From Streptomyces sp. SID12488 (lineage in GTDB: Bacteria; Actinomycetota; Actinomycetes; Streptomycetales; Streptomycetaceae): a stretch of 64,000 bases of DNA. The notes under the pieces were generated by a model, which was not told the DNA's origin, did no database searches, and saw nothing but the letters and a program-made list of their open reading frames with translations. The stretch lies in contig NZ_JAAGLT010000023.1 in NCBI RefSeq assembly GCF_010548275.1, forward strand, positions 62,001 through 126,000. Reading direction: 5' to 3'. The stretch's first letter is position 1. Each line of letters begins with the position of its first letter. This document shows, piece after piece, positions 1 through 8,457 of the stretch. A program made the position numbers and the translations under genes.

Positions 1-297
1 CGCTCCTCACTGTCGCAGATGGCCGGCCGCGGCATCCGATCAGTATCCGGGTGCTCGATGGCGGCCTGTCCACTTCCCAGGGTTGCACGGATAGCGTCCG
101 TGCAACGGCCCACCAGATCTGTTCATGAGCTCGACAGGTCGGACGGGCCGACCTGCGGGCCGGGCGGCTGAAAGAGGTCGCCGCCGACCCCGGCACGGGA
201 TCTGCGCGACTGATCGACGCAGTCCGGGGAACCTGGCATGCAGCGGCGCAGCCACCGGGATCAGTGTGGCTCGTCGTCCATCGGCAGGGGTAGACAG

Positions 298-537
298 ATG
301 CTTGCATTCGTGGCCGCCGCGCTCTTCGTCATCGCCTTCGTCATCCGTGTCAGCGAGACGTCGACCCAGGTGGCCTTCAGCCCGACGAATCTCATGCTCG
401 CCGGGCTTGTTTTCCTCGCCCTGCACTTGGCAGGCGTGGGGTCCGGCTGGTCCGCCCGGCGAAGCTCCGCCCGGCGAAGCTCCACCAGGGGAAGCTCCGC
501 CCGGCGGACCAGCCGGAGAAGCGGAAGCCGACGCTGA
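298..537 (+). CDS. small two-TM membrane protein with basic repeat tail
   Basis: A 79-residue protein of unknown function. Residues 2-14 and about 30-46 are hydrophobic and look like two membrane helices. The C-terminal third is a short repeat of S-A-R-R-S type units, rich in Arg and Ser, encoded by 15-bp tandem repeats. The ATG at 298 is preceded by AGGGG at a plausible spacing; an upstream in-frame ATG at 238 has no visible ribosome site. The basic tail is probably cytoplasmic. Family not recognised. Confidence 0.55.
   Translation: MLAFVAAALFVIAFVIRVSETSTQVAFSPTNLMLAGLVFLALHLAGVGSGWSARRSSARRSSTRGSSARRTSRRSGSRR
451..510 (+). repeat. four 15-bp tandem repeats inside a coding region
   Basis: Units 451-465 and 466-480 are identical (tccgcccggcgaagc), 481-495 is diverged and 496-510 matches at its first 11 bases. 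The repeats are in frame and encode SARRS/STRGS-type pentads, so copy-number change would alter tail length without a frameshift. Confidence 0.8.
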
Positions 538-595
538 GCAAAGTGATGTGTTCCCTCCTCGCGCCGACGGATCCGAGACGCGGAGCCGCCGCGGA

Positions 596-775
596 TTACC
601 CACCAGCCGGGCCGAGTTGCGCGGGAGCGATGGGGCGGAGTACCTGCCCCTGCCCGCCTCGCGACTGGGGACCGCGGTCCTGGCTGGTCTGCGGGGTCTG
701 AAGAGTCGTGCCCATGCCAGTGCGGGGCTCATCGGGATCGGGTTTCCGCAGGGTTGAACCGTTCGGCTCCGTCAT
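596..775 (-). CDS. small hydrophilic hypothetical protein
   Basis: A 59-residue ORF starting MTEPNGSTLRKPDPDEPRTG, rich in Gln, Pro and Gly and lacking hydrophobic segments. The ATG at 775 is preceded on the minus strand by a strong GAGGAGG about 9 nt away, the main reason to believe it is translated. No family recognised. Confidence 0.35.
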   Translation of the reverse strand: MTEPNGSTLRKPDPDEPRTGMGTTLQTPQTSQDRGPQSRGGQGQVLRPIAPAQLGPAGG

Positions 776-1218
776 GCGAAGCCACCTCCTCGGGCAGTCG
801 ACGGACTGCCATACCCGAGCGGCCGCTCGCCGCAGCCTTCGCGTTGGGGGCCCAAATACCGTGCAGGGCACCGGATATGAGCGCGCCGCTACGCTGTGAC
901 ACCGTCCACATCCTGAGATGGGGCAGCTTCGGACCGTCTGTCGCACCGCGCGAGGACTACGCTGCTGTACAAGCGTCCCAGACCCCGGCGGCTTGTCGTT
1001 TCGCGACAAAGATGGCTGCGGGGAGCGGACCTCTCGTCCGTCACCCGGCGCATCCCTGGAGAGAACCGGACGGGTCCTCTGTCCTGTTGTACAGGCCCTG
1101 GGACCGGCCGTCGCTCCGCCTCCGCCGAACGTACGCCCCTGTCGGCAGCGCGCCAAGAGGAGCCGGGACTCCCGGCTCTCCCATCTCGCTGCCGGATGTT
1201 CTTCTGAACCGAGGCGTC
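776..1218. other. gene-poor interval
   Basis: No reading frame here has a convincing start, ribosome site or recognisable protein. The several overlapping open frames on both strands are typical of high-GC DNA. It should hold the promoter of the STAS operon that begins at 1219. Confidence 0.4.
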
Positions 1219-1644
1219 ATGCCCCTCCCACCGCTCATCATCCACCGTCATGACCGACGCAAACGGGCACTTATCACTCTGGCCGGCGAGATCGACCTGG
1301 GATCGGCACCGCTGGTGCGCACAGCACTGGCGCGATGCCTGAGCGACGGCATTCGCATCGTCGATGTCGACCTCACCTCCGTGACCTTCTGCGACTGCAG
1401 CGGCCTCAATGTCTTCCTCTACGCCGCGCAGCGCACCACTGACGCCGGCGGATTCCTCCGGCTGTACAACCCGCCACCGTCACTGGGCCGCATCCTCGAC
1501 CTCACCGGCTGCGGGTTCCTGCTTCTGGGCCTGCCGCTCGGGCATCCGCCACCGCCTCTCGGGGACGACCCCGCTCCGGCTGTTCCAGCCCAGCCGCACG
1601 GGACTGTTCCGCTGGTGCCTGTCCTCTCGGGCGATGCGCGGTGA
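1219..1644 (+). CDS. STAS-domain anti-sigma factor antagonist
   Basis: A 141-residue STAS protein. The core runs from about residue 12 (RALITLAGEIDLGSAP) to 100 and includes the block VTFCDCSGLNVF, where the Ser of D-C-S-G-L sits at the position that anti-sigma kinases phosphorylate in SpoIIAA/RsbV-type proteins. Such antagonists release a sigma factor by binding its anti-sigma factor when unphosphorylated. The last ~35 residues are Pro-rich and not part of the fold. The ATG at 1219 is the first start giving a normal STAS N-terminus. Its TGA overlaps the GTG of the next gene (GTGA), so the two are probably translationally coupled. The cognate sigma factor and kinase are not in the window. Confidence 0.8.
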   Translation: MPLPPLIIHRHDRRKRALITLAGEIDLGSAPLVRTALARCLSDGIRIVDVDLTSVTFCDCSGLNVFLYAAQRTTDAGGFLRLYNPPPSLGRILDLTGCGFLLLGLPLGHPPPPLGDDPAPAVPAQPHGTVPLVPVLSGDAR

Positions 1645-2303
1645 AGGCCCAGCCGGAGCAGCGGCAGCCGCACAAGCCCCAGGCAGGCGAGTCGTCGACC
1701 ATGGACGCCGTCCGGTTGCGCCGCGTGAACCGCTGGCTGGCGCAGGGCCTGGGCGGGGAGCTGGCGGATCTGTACGTCGACTCCCGCCAGAGGTCCGCCG
1801 CTGCGGCGTACCGCAGCCGTAGCCGCCTGGACTTCCTGGCCCGTCTTGCCGCTGACATCCGGCGGCCGGGGTTCGCCATGGTGATCGCGGAGACGGACCA
1901 CCTGGTGGGGTACGCCTTCGGATTCCCGGTGGCCAGTGACGGTTTCTGGTGGCTCGGGTTCGACGGAGCACTGCCACAGAGCATCGAGCAGCTCACCGCG
2001 TCCGGTTGCGTCTTCGCGATCACCAGCATCCTGGTACAGCCGCACCCACAGGACCAGGACGTGGCCCGCCGTCTGCAGGAGCGGCTGCTGAGCGACCACC
2101 AGGCATCCCTCGGTGCCACCCTGGTGGACCCGGACGATCACCTGGCTCTCGCGTCGCTCCGCTCCTCGGGATGGCTGGACGTCGGAGAGGTGTGGCGGCC
2201 GGGCCCGACCATGTTCCGTGCACTGGTGTTCCCCCTCGGAGAACGAACCACGGCGCGGCTGGAGGGCCTGGATCACGATGCCTGGACGCGGTGGCCCGGG
2301 TGA
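1641..2303 (+). CDS. GNAT-like acetyltransferase
   Basis: A 220-residue protein with the layout of a GNAT acetyltransferase: a beta-strand block with FAMVIAETDHLVGYAFG (residues ~78-94), then a strand ending AITSILVQPHPQDQDVARRLQERLL (~126-150), which resembles the acetyl-CoA pyrophosphate-binding loop and following helix, then a C-terminal segment with ALASLRSSGWLDVGE. The substrate cannot be inferred. The GTG start overlaps the STAS stop by 4 nt and its own TGA overlaps the next GTG by 4 nt, placing it in the middle of a three-gene coupled operon. The GNAT call rests on fold-level resemblance. Confidence 0.65.
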   Translation: MKAQPEQRQPHKPQAGESSTMDAVRLRRVNRWLAQGLGGELADLYVDSRQRSAAAAYRSRSRLDFLARLAADIRRPGFAMVIAETDHLVGYAFGFPVASDGFWWLGFDGALPQSIEQLTASGCVFAITSILVQPHPQDQDVARRLQERLLSDHQASLGATLVDPDDHLALASLRSSGWLDVGEVWRPGPTMFRALVFPLGERTTARLEGLDHDAWTRWPG

Positions 2304-3061
2304 GGGCCGACAGCCGCTCGGCCCGCATCCAGGTGCTGGTCGCCGAGCAGGCGGCCCGACGAGGCGCCCGGGTCGGCGTGGTCGATGTGTGCACCGCGGT
2401 CGTGGCCGCACTGCCGGTCGGCGGCGCCGGGATATCAGCGATGTCCAGGACCGCCACGAGCCACCCGCTGTGCAGCACCGACGACATCAGCGAGCAGTTG
2501 GAGGAGCTCCAGCTCACCCTGGGCGAAGGGCCGTGCGTGGACGCCTTCACGCACGGCTCGGCCGTCTTGACGCCCGATCTGCTGACCGGCGGGCTGCAGG
2601 AACGCTGGACCGTGTTCGCCGACGCGGCCCTGGAGACCGGGGCACGCGCGGTCTTCGCTTTCCCCCTGCAGATGGGGGCGATCAGCCCGGGAGTCCTGGA
2701 CCTGTATGCCGACGTTCCGACGGTGCTGGACGCGGAGGAGCTGGCCGACGCGCTGGCGTTCGCCGATCTCGCGACGCTGCTCCTGCTCGACGCGCGGATC
2801 GAGGAGACGGGCGCGCCGGTCGACGGAGCACTGGCCGATCGTGGTTTCGAGGACCTGGGCGGATACCGGGCGGAGATCGACCAGGCCACCGGCATCCTCA
2901 CCGTTCAGCTCGGTGTCGGCATCGACGAAGCCTTCGTCCGCCTCCGCGCCCATGCTTATACGCAGGGGCACCGGCTCGCCGACGTGGCCGCCGACGTGGT
3001 GGCCCACCGGCTCCGCTTCTTCCCGGACAGCGATCCGAAACGGACCGACGACGGCAACTGA
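2300..3061 (+). CDS. GAF-ANTAR regulatory protein
   Basis: A 253-residue protein with an N-terminal GAF-like sensor (about residues 20-165, including LGEGPCVDAF typical of this actinobacterial family) and a C-terminal ANTAR domain (about 190-245: AEIDQATGILTVQLGV then EAFVRLRAHAYTQG and LADVAADVV). ANTAR domains bind paired RNA hairpins and prevent transcription termination. Starts at the GTG overlapping the upstream TGA. Coupled with a STAS antagonist and a GNAT gene, it suggests one signalling unit, but neither the RNA target nor the ligand is visible. Confidence 0.8.
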   Translation: MRADSRSARIQVLVAEQAARRGARVGVVDVCTAVVAALPVGGAGISAMSRTATSHPLCSTDDISEQLEELQLTLGEGPCVDAFTHGSAVLTPDLLTGGLQERWTVFADAALETGARAVFAFPLQMGAISPGVLDLYADVPTVLDAEELADALAFADLATLLLLDARIEETGAPVDGALADRGFEDLGGYRAEIDQATGILTVQLGVGIDEAFVRLRAHAYTQGHRLADVAADVVAHRLRFFPDSDPKRTDDGN

Positions 3062-3140
3062 CCCAGCGGCTCCGGCCGACGAACGTGCTGCGCTTCCCGC
3101 CCCCTCCCGGCGGGACTGGTCTCAATCGAGGGTGTGCGTG

Positions 3141-3923
3141 ATGAATCAGCAGCTACTGGCCAAGACCTTCGTCGAGCTGGCGGACAGCCTGGTCGCCGAC
3201 TTCGACCTGATCGACTTCCTGCGCCTGCTCACCGACCGCTGCGTGAGCATGCTCGACGCGAGTGCCGCCGGGGTGCTGCTCGCCGACCGCGACGGCAAAC
3301 TCCGCGTCATGGCTGCCTCCGACGAACAGGTACGCCTGCTGGAACTCTTCCAGCTCCAGAACGACGAAGGCCCCTGCCTGGAGTGCTTCAACACCGGCAC
3401 GCCGGTGATCGTCCCAGACCTGGCCCAGGAAGCCGCCCGCTGGCCGCGCTTCGTCACGGCCACCCACCGCAGCGGGTTCGGCGCCGTCCAGGCCCTGCCC
3501 ATGCGCCTGCGGGACGACACCGTCGGCGCTCTCAACCTCTTCCACACCACCCCCAACTCTTTCGACCCGGCCGACACCCTCGTCGCCCAGGCCCTGGCCG
3601 ACGTCGCCACCATCAGCCTGCTACAGCAACGATCCGCCCACCGCAGCACCGTCCTCAACGAACAGCTGCAGACCGCGCTGAACAGCCGCGTCCTGATCGA
3701 ACAGGCCAAGGGCAAACTCGCCGAACGCCAAAACATCGACATGGAACGGGCCTTCACCGCCCTGCGCGGCTATGCCCGCTCCCACAACCGACGCCTCTCC
3801 GACGTGGCCCGTGCCTTCATCGACGAATCCGAACCCCTCCCCGGACTGGGCGGCCTGACACCGTCGCCGAGGGATGACCGCACGCAGCTGCCCGAGCACG
3901 AAGAACCACGCTCGGGATCATGA
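3141..3923 (+). CDS. GAF-ANTAR transcriptional antiterminator
   Basis: A 260-residue GAF (about 15-160; NDEGPCLECFNTG block) plus ANTAR protein (about 175-232; LIEQAKGKLAERQNIDMERA, then LRGYARSHNRRLSDVA). It is a paralogue of the gene just upstream, with a more canonical ANTAR domain. The ATG at 3141 is preceded by GAGGG about 8 nt upstream; an in-frame GTG at 3138 is a possible alternative. A 79-bp gap separates it from the preceding operon, so it may be cotranscribed or have its own promoter. Confidence 0.85.
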   Translation: MNQQLLAKTFVELADSLVADFDLIDFLRLLTDRCVSMLDASAAGVLLADRDGKLRVMAASDEQVRLLELFQLQNDEGPCLECFNTGTPVIVPDLAQEAARWPRFVTATHRSGFGAVQALPMRLRDDTVGALNLFHTTPNSFDPADTLVAQALADVATISLLQQRSAHRSTVLNEQLQTALNSRVLIEQAKGKLAERQNIDMERAFTALRGYARSHNRRLSDVARAFIDESEPLPGLGGLTPSPRDDRTQLPEHEEPRSGS

Positions 3924-4019
3924 GCCGCTCCCTGCGTACCCACAGCCGAAAAGAGCGGCATCCAGCGGCAACCCTCACCGAGGGCGCGCGGCAGATAGTC
4001 AGGCGGCCGACCCGGATCG

Positions 4020-4448
4020 TCAGTGAGCGGCCCGGTGGCGGAACCAGTGGTCCTTGTGGCGAGGGTGTTCGGCCGGGCCGGCGGGGTCTGCTTCGTCCTT
4101 CTCCGTCTGCGCCGTCTGCGCGCGGTCGGTGTCGCGTTCGTTGATCGGGCCACCGCGTTCCTGTTCGGCTGCGGCCGACCCGCGCGCAGACGGTTCGAGC
4201 CGGCGATGTGCAGGGCGTCTGCGGCGAGGGGTACGGCGTGCACCGGTCAGAATCAGGCTCAGCCCGAGCAGGGCCGCCGCACCAACGACCATGCCGCAGA
4301 GGAAGAGGGTGCCGGTGGAGCCGGTGACATCGACTCCGAAGACCGAGAATCCGCCGGTGAAGTCATGGGCACTGCCGCTGTTGGAAAGAACGCCGGCGAC
4401 GCCGATGACCACTGCGGCGACGAGAATGACGAGTCCGAGGATGATCAT
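4020..4448 (-). CDS. two-TM membrane protein with acidic/basic tail
   Basis: A 142-residue protein. Residues 1-20 (MIILGLVILVAAVVIGVAGV) and about 48-68 are clear membrane helices joined by a short Gly-rich loop; the C-terminal ~70 residues are hydrophilic, Arg-rich and likely cytoplasmic. The ATG at 4448 was chosen because GGGAG lies 6 nt upstream and the product then opens directly with a helix. Streptomyces stress islands often carry such proteins; function unknown. Confidence 0.6.
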   Translation of the reverse strand: MIILGLVILVAAVVIGVAGVLSNSGSAHDFTGGFSVFGVDVTGSTGTLFLCGMVVGAAALLGLSLILTGARRTPRRRRPAHRRLEPSARGSAAAEQERGGPINERDTDRAQTAQTEKDEADPAGPAEHPRHKDHWFRHRAAH

Positions 4449-4632
4449 GGCGTGCTCCCGGGATCTACTTCCTCCCCTCTCCCCACGGTAGAACCGTTCT
4501 GCCCGGCACGCCACCGCCAGAGGTTGCGACTACCCTGAAACTGAGGTAACGGCGAGATCGAAGGGCACCGGCACCACTGGGCGGACGGCCTCTGATCCGC
4601 CCATCCGCCACAACCCCGGGAGGCGTAGCACC

Positions 4633-4803
4633 ATGGCCTTCTTCCTGGTTCTTCTCGGGTGCGCCGTCGCGCTGGTCGTCATCGGCGCTGTCGTCGACGG
4701 CATGCTGTATCTGCTCTCCACCGGCGTGCTGGTCGTCATCGCTGCCGTGCTGTACCTGGTCGTGCGCTCGGTGTCGCGCTCGCGCCGACGCCCGGCCCAC
4801 TGA
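4633..4803 (+). CDS. very small two-helix hydrophobic protein
   Basis: A 56-residue protein: MAFFLVLLGCAVALVVIGAV opens the first helix, a second covers about residues 29-45, and the tail is RSVSRSRRRPAH. The ATG at 4633 has a strong GGGAGG upstream. Unknown function; it belongs with the other small hydrophobic proteins of this island. Confidence 0.6.
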   Translation: MAFFLVLLGCAVALVVIGAVVDGMLYLLSTGVLVVIAAVLYLVVRSVSRSRRRPAH

Positions 4804-4959
4804 CGCGTGGTGGTAGATGGAGGACCGCCGCTCACATGCGGTTGGTGGCAGCAGCGGGACGGTTCGGCGCTGTCGCGCTGACCGGTGCGTGGTGACGGCC
4901 CGGCCCAACGGCGAGCCTGCGGGAGGAGGAGGCGGCAGATCCGGCCTGGGTCACCGTTT

Positions 4960-5799
4960 CTACAGTCGGCGCCAGCGGGCCGAGGCGAAGGAGAAGGCGC
5001 CGAAGAGGATCAGTCCGATCGCGACGGCGACCAGGAGCCATGGCCCCACCGGTGTCTGCGTGAAGCTCCGGAGTGTCGCGTCCACGCCCTTGGCCTCGTC
5101 CGGGTCGAAGTGGACGGCCGCCACCAGGACGAAGACCCCGGCCGCGGCGAACACGACGCCACGCGCCACGCCTCCGCCCACGCCCAGGGCGGTGACGGCC
5201 TGCTTCGTACGGTGGCTCATGGAGCCGGTGTCCAGCTGCTTCAGGAAGCTCCGCAGGGCCGCCCGGACGGCGAGTACCCCGCCTATGCCGATCAGGAGGC
5301 AGCCCCCGGCCCCCACCAGCACCTGGCCGTACGACAGTTTGAGCGCCTCTGCCGTCCAGTCCTGCGACTGGGCGTTGCCGCTGGACCCCTGGCCACCCCC
5401 GGCGGCATACGTGGCCGTGGCCCAGCAGACGGAGGCGTAGAAAACGGCCCGTCCGCCGTCGAGGATCCGCGAACCCGCCTTCCGGCGAGGCCCCCTGGTG
5501 AGCACGGCGCGGGAACCACGCCACAAGGCCATGGCGGCGAAGCCGACCACCATCGCCCACAGCATCACTTTCCCGAACGGCTGCTCCGCGACCTGGGCCA
5601 GCGCGCCCTGCCGGTCGGCCGACTCGCCGCCGCTGCTGCTGCCGAGGGCGATCTGCATGGCAAGGGCGCCGATCAGGACGTACACCACGCCCCGTGCGAC
5701 GAAGCCTGCCCGCCCCGCGGCGGTCAGCGTCTCGTTCTGGGTGGCACGGGCCGCGGACTTCACGGTCCGGCCGCGCCCTTGCGTGTTGGACGACGTCAC
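4960..5799 (-). CDS. DUF1206 family membrane protein
   Basis: A 279-residue protein with six likely membrane helices in three repeats of the DUF1206 pattern. Each repeat has a Gly-Arg-rich entry such as AGRAGFVARGVVYVLIGALA, and the third has GVGGGVARGVVFAAAGVF. The GTG start at 5799 is supported by GGGGAGG 5 nt upstream. Family function is unknown. It follows brkB on the same strand after a 114-bp gap. Confidence 0.85.
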   Translation of the reverse strand: MTSSNTQGRGRTVKSAARATQNETLTAAGRAGFVARGVVYVLIGALAMQIALGSSSGGESADRQGALAQVAEQPFGKVMLWAMVVGFAAMALWRGSRAVLTRGPRRKAGSRILDGGRAVFYASVCWATATYAAGGGQGSSGNAQSQDWTAEALKLSYGQVLVGAGGCLLIGIGGVLAVRAALRSFLKQLDTGSMSHRTKQAVTALGVGGGVARGVVFAAAGVFVLVAAVHFDPDEAKGVDATLRSFTQTPVGPWLLVAVAIGLILFGAFSFASARWRRL

Positions 5800-5913
5800 G
5801 TTGTCCTCCCCATGGAGTGGGCGCGCGATACGCGTCCACCGCCCCCGAGTGCCCTGGGCCGGGGGTTTGATGCGCGCGTTCGGCGAGCGACGGCCGGAGC
5901 GCTACCGGCCGGG

Positions 5914-6747
5914 TCACCGGTCGTCGTCCGGGGCGTCACCGGCGCGGTTGTCCCGGCACCGGGGCCGTCGTCGCCGGGCCCGCTGTTTCAGGGCCTGTGC
6001 CACGTGGGGGAGTTCCTCGTGCAGCAGGCGGCCCGCGAGCGCGCCGCCGAAGACGACGACGCCCACACCGACCAGCCAGGACTGGACGACCAGGACGGTT
6101 CCGAAGGGACCGTAGGTGACGGCGCTGGAGGCGATCAGCGGTGAGAAGACGAGACGGGAGAAGATCCGAAGACCGAGCAGCCCGAGCGCCGTCACCAACG
6201 CGCCGGGCAGCAGGGCGCTCCAGGCGATCCGCCCGCCGAGCAGCATCCGTTGCGACCACCAGAAGAACAGGACGGCGCTCAGCGTCGCTGCCAGTGTGCC
6301 GGCCGGCGAATGACGCCACAGCGTGGTGGTGGCGGTCAGGTAGAGGGACCCGACGAGCACGGCGAGCCACAGCACGTGCCGCCATCTGGCATACCAGCGG
6401 GCCGGGGGCAGCTCCCAGACCTTCGCGTAGCCGGTCTGCACCGCCGCCCCGAACGTCAGCCCGAAGACGGCGAGGGCGGCCAGGCCGAAGGCGGTCGTGG
6501 TCTGTAGCACCTGGCCGGGCCTCGCGAACAGCTGCCCTATCTGGTCCCTGGCCGTCCTCGACACACCGAGCCCGTCTCCCAGCCACTGCGCGAACCCCCG
6601 CCCGTGCTCCGGATCGGCCGCGGAGACAACGATCAACAGGGGCACCAGCGTGAGGAATCCGAGCGCTGCGAAGCCCAGCGACCTCGGCCCCAGTTCGATC
6701 TCCTTGCTGCGCCGCCATCCCCGCCCGGCCGCCGAATCACGGAACAC
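5914..6747 (-). CDS. YihY/virulence factor BrkB family membrane protein
   Basis: A 277-residue inner-membrane protein with about six helices, matching the YihY/BrkB family once misnamed ribonuclease BN. Features are FLTLVPLLIVVSAADPEHGR near the N-terminus, a central WRHVLWLAVLVGSLYLTATT helix and a highly basic tail after LLHEELPHVAQALKQ. The GTG at 6747 lacks an obvious ribosome site; it lies 27 nt after the upstream ANTAR gene, consistent with an operon. Role in Streptomyces not established. Confidence 0.75.
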   Translation of the reverse strand: MFRDSAAGRGWRRSKEIELGPRSLGFAALGFLTLVPLLIVVSAADPEHGRGFAQWLGDGLGVSRTARDQIGQLFARPGQVLQTTTAFGLAALAVFGLTFGAAVQTGYAKVWELPPARWYARWRHVLWLAVLVGSLYLTATTTLWRHSPAGTLAATLSAVLFFWWSQRMLLGGRIAWSALLPGALVTALGLLGLRIFSRLVFSPLIASSAVTYGPFGTVLVVQSWLVGVGVVVFGGALAGRLLHEELPHVAQALKQRARRRRPRCRDNRAGDAPDDDR

Positions 6748-6774
6748 ACCGCACAGCCGTGAACGCGTGAGCCG

Positions 6775-7134
6775 TCACCGCCGCTCCAGCGCGTGAAGAC
6801 GCCGCAGCGCGCGACGCCACTCGCGCTGAATCGCCTCGGGAAGTTCCTGATCCCCCGTCGTGGCGACCAGGGCCGCGGCCACGTCCCGGAGCTTGACGTT
6901 GCAGTGCTGCGACACGTCCACCAGCACATCCCAGGCCCGCTCACTGGAACACGGTGCCAGGACCATCACCATGCCGCGTGCCTGGTCGATCACCGCACGG
7001 CTCGCCAGCGCCTGCTCCAACTGCTCGTTCCTGGAACGCAGTTCGAGGACCTCGACAGCCAGGGCCGCGTCCCCCGTCGCAGTCACAGCCCTCAACAGCG
7101 GCTGTTCTTCAAGGGCCGTGGTCACGTGGTCCAT
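6775..7134 (-). CDS. ANTAR-domain protein
   Basis: A 119-residue protein with a short N-terminal coiled segment (residues ~28-45, VEVLELRSRNEQLEQAL) and an ANTAR domain: ASRAVIDQARGMVMVLAPCS, a WDVLVDVSQHCNVKLRDVAA helix pair and a basic C-terminus. There is no GAF sensor. The ATG at 7134 has GGGAGG about 8 nt upstream. It is the downstream partner of a near-identical ANTAR gene at 7320-7721, separated by a truncated PRC-barrel gene. Confidence 0.8.
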   Translation of the reverse strand: MDHVTTALEEQPLLRAVTATGDAALAVEVLELRSRNEQLEQALASRAVIDQARGMVMVLAPCSSERAWDVLVDVSQHCNVKLRDVAAALVATTGDQELPEAIQREWRRALRRLHALERR

Positions 7135-7158
7135 GGCGCATACCTCCCAACGCAGTCC

Positions 7159-7323
7159 TCACAGCGCGGCCATCCTTGTGGGCAGTCCGGTCCGTACGGT
7201 GGCCACCGCAGGCTCGTCGATGGTGGTGTCCACATGGACCGCTTCGAGCACACCGGTCTTGTACGACTCGGTATCGACGACGTCGCGGTCGCGCCACTCC
7301 CGGACATCGACAGCGTGAATCAT
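7159..7323 (-). pseudogene. truncated PRC-barrel protein
   Basis: A 54-residue product, MIHAVDVREWRDRDVVDTES onward, ending ...VRTGLPTRMAAL. It matches the first part of the Streptomyces PRC-barrel stress proteins (REWR-DVVD then L-AVYVDT--DEPA-ATV--GLPTR, normally continuing into a hydrophobic strand and a further ~60 residues). Here the frame stops right after GLPTR, removing about half the protein. Its ATG overlaps the upstream ANTAR stop (ATGA) and GGGAAGG lies upstream, so it is probably still translated. Confidence 0.6.
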
Positions 7324-7721
7324 GGCCTTCCCTTTCCGGACGGCTCGCCCGCAGACGGTGAGTCGCACCCCCGGTCCTCCGCGTAGAGCCGCCGCAGTGC
7401 ACGACGCAGCGCCCGCCGCATCCGCAACGGGAGCGGCTCGCCCTCCCAGGCGGCGACCAGGGCCGCTGCCACCTCCGGCAGTCCGGTGTCGCACTGCCGC
7501 GAGATGTCCACCAGCAGGCCGCCGGCCGGCCCACGGCGGCAGGGGGCCAGAACCATCACCATGCCGCATGCCTGATCGACGACCGCGCGGCCGGCGAGCG
7601 CCTGCCGCAGCCGGTCGACCCGGGCGCGCAGCGCCACGACGTCCTGACCCGCCGGGTCCTCTGTCAGGGCCTCGGCCGTCAGATCCCACCAGTCCTCCGG
7701 AAGCATGGCTGTGCGATGCAT
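7320..7721 (-). CDS. ANTAR-domain protein (paralogue)
   Basis: A 133-residue ANTAR protein closely similar to the one at 6775-7134: LAGRAVVDQACGMVMVLAPC, then GLLVDISRQCDTGLPEVAAALVAAWEGEPL and an Arg-rich helix. The ATG at 7721 is preceded by GGAGAGG. It heads a minus-strand run of ANTAR, PRC fragment, ANTAR and BrkB genes. The pair probably arose by duplication. Confidence 0.8.
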   Translation of the reverse strand: MHRTAMLPEDWWDLTAEALTEDPAGQDVVALRARVDRLRQALAGRAVVDQACGMVMVLAPCRRGPAGGLLVDISRQCDTGLPEVAAALVAAWEGEPLPLRMRRALRRALRRLYAEDRGCDSPSAGEPSGKGRP

Positions 7722-7787
7722 GGCATCTGCCTCTCCACGATCTCGGCGCGTCCGGCGTGGCCGAAGCCGTCCCGGAACCTCTGGATG

Positions 7788-8060
7788 TCAGGCAACTTCA
7801 TCGGTCACCCATGGTGTTCGCGGTCCCGCCGGTCCTCGCGCCTCCAGCGCCCTCGGTGCTGACTGCTGTAGCGACGGTCCCAGCGGTCCTGCCGATCCCC
7901 TCCCGGCGGTCCTCCGAAATCGGACCCGTCCACCACGGCTACGGTCACGGCCGTAGCGCGTGGAGTCGAAGAGCAACACGGGCGCGGTCATCCACCAGAT
8001 GGGGTTGAGGAAGCCGAAACCGAACAGGATCACGGCGACGATGAGAAGCAGGACCAACAC
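7788..8060 (-). CDS. small hydrophobic protein with long basic tail
   Basis: A 90-residue protein. Residues 1-31 form a hydrophobic hairpin (VILFGFGFLNPIWWMTAPVL), closely resembling the protein at 8796-8981 on the other strand; the rest is Arg/Gly/Pro-rich. The GTG at 8060 is chosen because GGGGAGG sits 5 nt upstream. An in-frame start as far upstream as 8156 would add 32 residues with no conserved character. Function unknown. Confidence 0.55.
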   Translation of the reverse strand: MLVLLLIVAVILFGFGFLNPIWWMTAPVLLFDSTRYGRDRSRGGRVRFRRTAGRGSAGPLGPSLQQSAPRALEARGPAGPRTPWVTDEVA

Positions 8061-8457
8061 GGCGGGCCTCCCCGGAACGGAGCAGGGCATCACGCCGGGG
8101 GCTGGGGCCTGTTCGAACAGCGTAACCCTGCCCAGAGGTTGCGGAAAGCCGCTCATGGCAGCGTCCTCCGCGTCCTCCGCGTCCTCCGCCAGGACCGGAT
8201 GGCCACTTGCAGTCTGGTCAGGCGGTGCGGCGAGGGCTAGCGTGCACGGTACGGCCCGAGCCCCCGGCAGCGTCGCTCACCTCTCGCGCTCCCTTGAGGG
8301 CGCACCTCGCGCATCAGTGCCGGAACCCACCCCGCCCCCAACGGGCCGCTCCCCGCACCCGCCGTCGCCACGCCGTCCTGGCGCGGCCTCGATGCGCCCC
8401 AGACGGGCACGATCCGCCGCCCGCCGCGTCACACGGCATCCACCGCAGGTGGCACAC
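8061..8457. other. divergent intergenic region with short tandem repeat
   Basis: Lies between a minus-strand and a plus-strand small membrane-protein gene and should hold both promoters. It contains three perfect copies of gcgtcctcc (8161-8187). No supported gene. Confidence 0.4.

Noticed and set aside
40..757. Long open frames on both strands at the left edge
   Set aside because: Arg/Pro/Ser-rich, no ribosome sites or domains; they shadow the small membrane-protein gene at 298-537.
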